This document shows positions 60,168-64,000 of a stretch of DNA of 64,000 bases, one piece after another. The translations under genes were made by a program, and so were the position numbers. The first letter of the stretch is position 1, and each line of letters begins with the position of its first letter. The notes under the pieces are model-generated. The model saw only the letters and a list, made by a program, of their open reading frames with translations. It made no database searches and was not told where the DNA came from. The stretch lies in the NCBI GenBank assembly GCA_022565695.1, contig JAIUME010000005.1, positions 176,803-240,802 on the forward strand, in the 5' to 3' direction. This DNA is from Alcanivorax sp. Its GTDB lineage: Bacteria > Pseudomonadota > Gammaproteobacteria > Pseudomonadales > Alcanivoracaceae.

Positions 60168-61892
60168 ATGCGTCAGGCCGAATCAACGGAACAGGCTAAT
60201 GCTGTCACGGTCGCCACGCCGGCGGCACGAAAAGACTCTCGCTGGCAGGCGTTGCATGATTTCGCCGATGCCCGCAGCACCGACGGCGGGCTGCGCGCCT
60301 GGCTGACGATTCTCGACGCCAGCATCAAGACACTGGAGAAAGCGGCCTGGCAGGGCCGGGCTCTGGCCGAGCAGGCGCGGGAAGGCTGGCGCCTGGTGGA
60401 GTCCGGCGCCAGTGATATGGCCACGGAATGCCAGAATTTTTCCAACGAAGCCAAACGCTGGCCGGCGCGTCTCAAGCGCCTGACCATCACCGGCTGGATG
60501 CTCACCCGGGTGGCCACCAGCTATCGCTTCTGGGGCACGCGCAGTGCCTTCATCAGCGCCGGCCGCCGGGAGGCCGCGTTGCATGAGCTGCATCGGCGCA
60601 ATGCGCGGCGCTTCCGCGATACGTCCCTGGCCCAGGGTGGCGCTTTTCTGAAAATCGGTCAGCTGCTGTCTACCCGCCCCGATCTGCTGCCCGCCGCCTG
60701 GGTAGACGAACTCGCGGTGCTGCAGGATCAGGCCATGCCGGAGGCGCCTGCACAGATTCGTGAGGTCATCGAGTCGGAACTGTGCGCGCCGCTGGCGACG
60801 CTGTTTGCAGAGTTCGATGAAACGCCGCTGGCCTGCGCCAGCATTGGCCAGGTCCATCGGGCGCGGCTGCACGATGGCCGCGAGGTCGCGGTCAAGGTGC
60901 AGCGCCCGGGGCTGAGCGAGATCATCGAGCTGGATCTGACACTGCTGGGCATCTTCATGGACAGCGTCAGCAGCCTGTTGCCGCCCACAGACATGACCAC
61001 CATTGTCGGCGAGATCGAACGCAGCGTGCGCGAGGAGCTGGATTACGCGGGCGAAACCCGTGTCACGGCGCATATGAACCAGGCCCTGAAAAGTTTGCCG
61101 GGCGTGCATGTTCCGGCGCCGGTCACCGAACTCTGCAGCGCGCGGGTGATCACCAGCGAGTTCATCCACGGTCGCAAGTTCACCACGGTGCTGGAAGAAG
61201 CCCATCAGGCCGGGGATAACGCCATGGTGGAAAGCCTGCTCGGGCGGTTGCTGGATGTGTATCTCAAGCAGGTATTGCGGCTGGGCATGTTCCAGGCTGA
61301 TCCGCACCCCGGCAATCTGATGGTCAGTGATGACGGTGATCTGGTGCTGCTGGATTTCGGTTGCACGGCGGTGTTTACCGACGAGCGTCGCCAGCGTTAT
61401 TTCCGGGTGTTGCAGGCGGCGATCGTCGGCGATAGCGGCACCATTGCGCAGGAACTTGATCGTCTCGGTTTCGCCACGCGCAGTGGCGAGCCAGCGACGC
61501 TGCTGGCGTTCGCTGATGCGCTCTTGACCCAGTTCCGGGATGCGGCATTGCGTGGCGCAGACGGCGCCTTGTGGCCGACCCCGGAAGAACTGATGCATCG
61601 CGCCCGGGATCTGCTGCACCAGGCCAATGCCGATCCGGTGGACACCCTGCCGGCAGATTTTATTCTCCTGGCGCGGGTGTTCGGCTCATTGAGTGGGCTG
61701 TTCATGCACTACCAGCCAAAGCTGGATCTGGCGCGCTGCCTGCTGCCCTATCTCATGGCGAGTGATGAAACGGGTCGCAATGCCGCCATCGGCGGCGACA
61801 CAAATGCCACCACGACAACCGTACCGCCGGGGTTGCTGGCACGCAGCTGGCGTGCGCTGCGGCGCCCCGCGGTGGGCAGTCCCGGCGCCTGA
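60168..61892 (+). CDS. AarF/UbiB/ABC1-family kinase-like protein
   Basis: This 574-residue protein has an extended N-terminal region of 130 residues rich in helices, then the UbiB-type kinase core. Its signatures are FLKIGQ (KxGQ, about 161), CASIGQVHRA (Ala-rich nucleotide loop), EVAVKVQRPG (Lys near 243), EELDYAGE, ADPHPGNLM (about 377) and LLDFG (about 394). Such proteins act as ATPases for ubiquinone and lipid metabolism. The long N-terminus resembles phasin-like helices, which is odd for the family. The ATG at 60168 follows GAGGACAACACC. Palindrome 60117 precedes it. Confidence 0.9.
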   Translation: MRQAESTEQANAVTVATPAARKDSRWQALHDFADARSTDGGLRAWLTILDASIKTLEKAAWQGRALAEQAREGWRLVESGASDMATECQNFSNEAKRWPARLKRLTITGWMLTRVATSYRFWGTRSAFISAGRREAALHELHRRNARRFRDTSLAQGGAFLKIGQLLSTRPDLLPAAWVDELAVLQDQAMPEAPAQIREVIESELCAPLATLFAEFDETPLACASIGQVHRARLHDGREVAVKVQRPGLSEIIELDLTLLGIFMDSVSSLLPPTDMTTIVGEIERSVREELDYAGETRVTAHMNQALKSLPGVHVPAPVTELCSARVITSEFIHGRKFTTVLEEAHQAGDNAMVESLLGRLLDVYLKQVLRLGMFQADPHPGNLMVSDDGDLVLLDFGCTAVFTDERRQRYFRVLQAAIVGDSGTIAQELDRLGFATRSGEPATLLAFADALLTQFRDAALRGADGALWPTPEELMHRARDLLHQANADPVDTLPADFILLARVFGSLSGLFMHYQPKLDLARCLLPYLMASDETGRNAAIGGDTNATTTTVPPGLLARSWRALRRPAVGSPGA

Positions 61893-61944
61893 CGGGCACC
61901 CGCCTGGCTGGACACTTTGCCTGCGTATTACTTGCGTACCCTGA

Positions 61945-61976
61945 CCAGGTGTTCCGGCGGCCAGGTGTTCCGGCGG
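61945..61976. repeat. Two tandem 16-bp repeats
   Basis: CCAGGTGTTCCGGCGG occurs twice in direct succession between the AarF and dodecin genes. A third partial unit (CGAGGTG) follows. No function is evident. Confidence 0.85.
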
Positions 61977-61984
61977 CGAGGTGC

Positions 61985-62200
61985 TCAGCTGTTTTCGATG
62001 CGGAAGCCGACTTTCAGGCCAACCTGATAGTGACCGACTTTGCCGTTCTCGATATGGCCTCGGGTTTCAGTCACTTCAAACCATTCCATCATCTTGACGG
62101 ATTTGGCGCACTCGGCCAGCGCGTTATTGATGGCATCCTCGATGCTTTTCTTCGAGGAACCAACAACTTCGATTTTCTTGTAGGTGTGATGATCAGTCAT
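61985..62200 (-). CDS. Dodecin-type flavin-binding protein
   Basis: The 71-residue protein is a dodecin: MTDHHTYKKIEVVGSSKKSI, then EDAINNALAECAKSVKMMEW and a two-strand end (VGHYQVGLKVGFRI). Dodecins form dodecameric spheres that store riboflavin or FMN. The conserved Trp in MMEWFEV and the Gln in HYQVGLKV supply flavin stacking and hydrogen bonding in the family. It is monocistronic. Confidence 0.93.
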   Translation of the reverse strand: MTDHHTYKKIEVVGSSKKSIEDAINNALAECAKSVKMMEWFEVTETRGHIENGKVGHYQVGLKVGFRIENS

Positions 62201-62268
62201 GACACTCTCCCTGATACGCGACAGTTCTTGTCAGTCTGATCCTCACCTGATGGGCTAGCAACCGCGCT

Positions 62269-62991
62269 TTACGTCCTATTACTTTTCACCTTGAGATCCG
62301 CCAGGGTGCGGCGCTCTGGGCGATAGCTGTTGACCACATCGTCCGCCGGGTAACCCAGGGAAACGCCGCAGAGCAGTTGATAATCCGCCGGAATATCGAA
62401 TTCCGCGGCGACCGGTGAGCGCCACAGGGCGAGTGCGCCCTGGGCACAGGTGCCCAGCCCCTGATCGGTGGCGGCCAGCATCAGGCTTTGCAGGAAAATG
62501 CCTGCGTCCAGCGCGGAATAGGCGCCCAGCCCTTTATGCGCAAAGATGAACAGCGCGACCGGTGCATCAAAGAAGCTGAAGTTGCGCGCCATCTGCTCGT
62601 CGCGGGCGGCATGATCGCCGCGTTCGATGCCCAGCAGGTTATACAGGCCATGGCCGGTGGCCACGCGGCGGGGTTGCAGGTCGCTGGGGTACTTGAGAAT
62701 CGGTTTGAAATCGCCATCCGGCAGCACGCCGCCACGCACTGCGGCGGCCAGCTTTTTCCAGGCCGGGGCACGCTGCAAGGTTGATACCCGGGCAAAGCGC
62801 TCGCTCAGGGCGCGGCGCAGTGTTTCCACCTGGGCGCCGCGCGCCACCGCGACTTTGTAGGGCTGGGTGTTCGACCAACTGGGCGATTCCAGCGCCTGGG
62901 TCAGCAGTGCATCAATCACCTCCTCCGGCACCGGTGTATCACTGAAAGCCCGGATGCTGCGGCGCTGCTGAAGCACGTTACTGAATTCCAT
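62269..62991 (-). CDS. Nitroreductase-family protein
   Basis: This 240-residue FMN-dependent oxidoreductase has the nitroreductase motifs: RRSIRAFSDTPVPEEVIDAL with the FMN-phosphate Arg-Ser-Ile-Arg, then ALESPSWSNTQPYKVAVA, AGIFLQSLMLAATDQGLGTC and LLCGVSLGYP. It likely reduces nitro or quinone substrates with NAD(P)H. The start at 62991 is where the recognisable domain begins. Confidence 0.92.
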   Translation of the reverse strand: MEFSNVLQQRRSIRAFSDTPVPEEVIDALLTQALESPSWSNTQPYKVAVARGAQVETLRRALSERFARVSTLQRAPAWKKLAAAVRGGVLPDGDFKPILKYPSDLQPRRVATGHGLYNLLGIERGDHAARDEQMARNFSFFDAPVALFIFAHKGLGAYSALDAGIFLQSLMLAATDQGLGTCAQGALALWRSPVAAEFDIPADYQLLCGVSLGYPADDVVNSYRPERRTLADLKVKSNRT

Positions 62992-63202
62992 TGTCGATTC
63001 TCGCTCTGTCTGTGTGGTGGCTGAGCAGACACTAGCGTTTTGCTCGGGGATACACATTGACAGGAAATATCACCCCGATGGACATCTTGGCGCCCCGGCG
63101 TTCGCGCCGGCCTGTCCAGGCATATCTTCCGGGCAGGGGCTGTTCTGTCTGGCCGTCTTTGCGCCTGGCAACACAGCATGCGACAGCGGTAAGATGCGCG
63201 CC

Positions 63203-63691
63203 ATGAAACGTGATGCCCGATTTTCCCGTTGCCGTCAGTACCGCTATGCCCTGTGGCGCTGGTGGGGCGATGGCGCTGCCGACACGCCTCCCGAAGCGAG
63301 CCGATACGCTCTGATTATCGGCCTGAACCCGTCTACCGCAGACCATCTTCAGGATGACCCCACCATCCGGCGCTGCATCGGCTTTGCCCGGGACTGGGGC
63401 TATGACGGGCTGTGTGTGGCCAATCTGTTTGCCTGGCGGGCGACCTACCCGGAAGACCTGAAGGCCGCCGCTGATCCGGTGGGCCCGCGCAATAACTACT
63501 GGCTGCGGCGCCTGGCTGCCAACGCGGAGGTGGTGGTCGCCGGCTGGGGCAATCATGGCCTGCACATGGACCGCGCCGCCCGCGTGCGCGGCATGCTGCC
63601 GGATTGCCATATCCTGCGCCTGAACGCCTCCGGCGAACCCGCCCACCCCCTCTACCTCCCCAAAACCCTGCGCCCCCAACCCTGGTCATAA
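63203..63691 (+). CDS. DUF1643-family protein
   Basis: The 162-residue protein matches DUF1643: FSRCRQYRYALWRWWGDGAA at the N-terminus, YALIIGLNPSTADHLQDDPT, IRRCIGFARDWGYDGLCVAN and VVAGWGNHG. Family function is unsettled. An ATG at 63194 is an alternative start three codons earlier. Confidence 0.9.
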   Translation: MKRDARFSRCRQYRYALWRWWGDGAADTPPEASRYALIIGLNPSTADHLQDDPTIRRCIGFARDWGYDGLCVANLFAWRATYPEDLKAAADPVGPRNNYWLRRLAANAEVVVAGWGNHGLHMDRAARVRGMLPDCHILRLNASGEPAHPLYLPKTLRPQPWS

Positions 63692-63738
63692 CCCCCGCCC
63701 ACCCCAAATGCACCAACATGCCGATATGTCGGGGCGTG

Positions 63739-63770
63739 CGTAGGGTGTGCTGAGCGCAGCGAAGCGCACC
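63739..63770 (-). repeat. Family B repeat copy
   Basis: CGTAGGGTGTGCTGAGCG continues as CAGCGAAGCGCACC, matching the family B unit in inverted orientation. Confidence 0.85.
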
Positions 63771-63878
63771 AAGGTCCTCAGCCCACTCCCATACTTGCAG
63801 TCACCCCCCAAAAAAAGCCAAACACCACCCCCACCCCCGCGATCTTCCCGGCAAGGCGTGGCGGGTGCTGATGGTCTC

Positions 63879-63910
63879 GGTGCGCTTAGCTGCGCTAAGC
63901 ACACCCGACG
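63879..63910 (+). repeat. Family B repeat copy (diverged)
   Basis: GGTGCGCTTAGCTGCGCTAA continues as GCACACCCGACG, a diverged family B unit with about four changes. Confidence 0.75.
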
Positions 63911-64000
63911 CACACCCAACGCCCCCCCCTGCACACCCCAACAAGGCCACCCAGCGCCTGCGTTGGGTATTGAACGGGATTGAGGGTGTGCACGGTTGAA

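Larger units (their letters stand above)
63692..64000. other. Intergenic region with two family B copies
   Basis: The window ends in 309 bp with no gene. It holds the family B copies at 63739 and 63879 in opposite orientation and several C- and A-rich runs. The region looks like repeat-rich, possibly decayed, intergenic DNA. Confidence 0.6.

Noticed and set aside
60183..61619. Long minus-strand open frame opposite the AarF gene
   Set aside because: It is the high-GC shadow of a clear UbiB-family kinase and shows no domain of its own.

Overview
The window looks like chromosomal DNA from an alkane-degrading gammaproteobacterium, most like Alcanivorax and its close relatives. This rests on an integral-membrane alkane hydroxylase (AlkB), a FadL-type outer-membrane channel paired with a very large Ig-like lipoprotein, a PraB-like secreted protein, high GC content and many small lipoproteins. 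Family names come from motifs read by eye. No database search was run, and no rRNA, tRNA or CRISPR array was seen.

Layout. 1-3 kb: the end of a roadblock/LC7-like gene pair, a thiolase remnant, a secreted protein and alkB. 3-8 kb: two toxin-antitoxin (TA) modules around a lipoprotein and an FAD monooxygenase. 8-20 kb: LuxR-type regulators, DbpA helicase, MOSC/DUF1415 pair, GST, ferritin-like protein, a DUF1566 lipoprotein, an AraC regulator and an SDR/membrane/YdcF run. 20-32 kb: an MFS exporter, a Tat-exported phosphatase, an RND pump with its adaptor, a LysR regulator, and an ArsR-controlled flavoprotein/old-yellow-enzyme pair. 32-35.5 kb: the most unusual locus, described below. 35.5-50 kb: accessory DNA with FKBP-type genes in stages of decay, two further TA modules, an Rpn-type nuclease, dispersed repeats, a low-GC FKBP/DsbC/GspC-like block, a PraB-like gene and an IS3-family element. 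50-64 kb: the Ig-like/FadL pair, LysR, DUF3301, a chalcone-isomerase-like protein, a thioesterase, DUF427, a ribbon-helix-helix/zinc regulator beside an AarF/UbiB kinase, dodecin, a nitroreductase and DUF1643.

Main discovery candidate: 32.1-35.5 kb holds a compact, apparently unclassified RiPP-like cluster. It has an XRE regulator, a 104-residue protein with a nitrile-hydratase-like leader (NHLP), a JmjC/Cupin_4 oxygenase, and a stand-alone LanM-type dehydratase domain (DUF4135). The dehydratase keeps nearly all kinase and elimination residues but has no cyclase domain. The precursor has no cysteine, so the product cannot be an ordinary lanthipeptide.

Two dispersed repeat families run through the window. 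Family A (core GAAATGGGAGACCTGACCCC, nine copies) sits at the ends of TA modules, the Rpn nuclease gene and decayed genes. It flanks two cassettes as direct repeats and supplies the stop codon of one toxin. Family B (containing CGCTCAGCACACCCTACG) forms inverted pairs between convergent genes and flanks the phosphatase gene.
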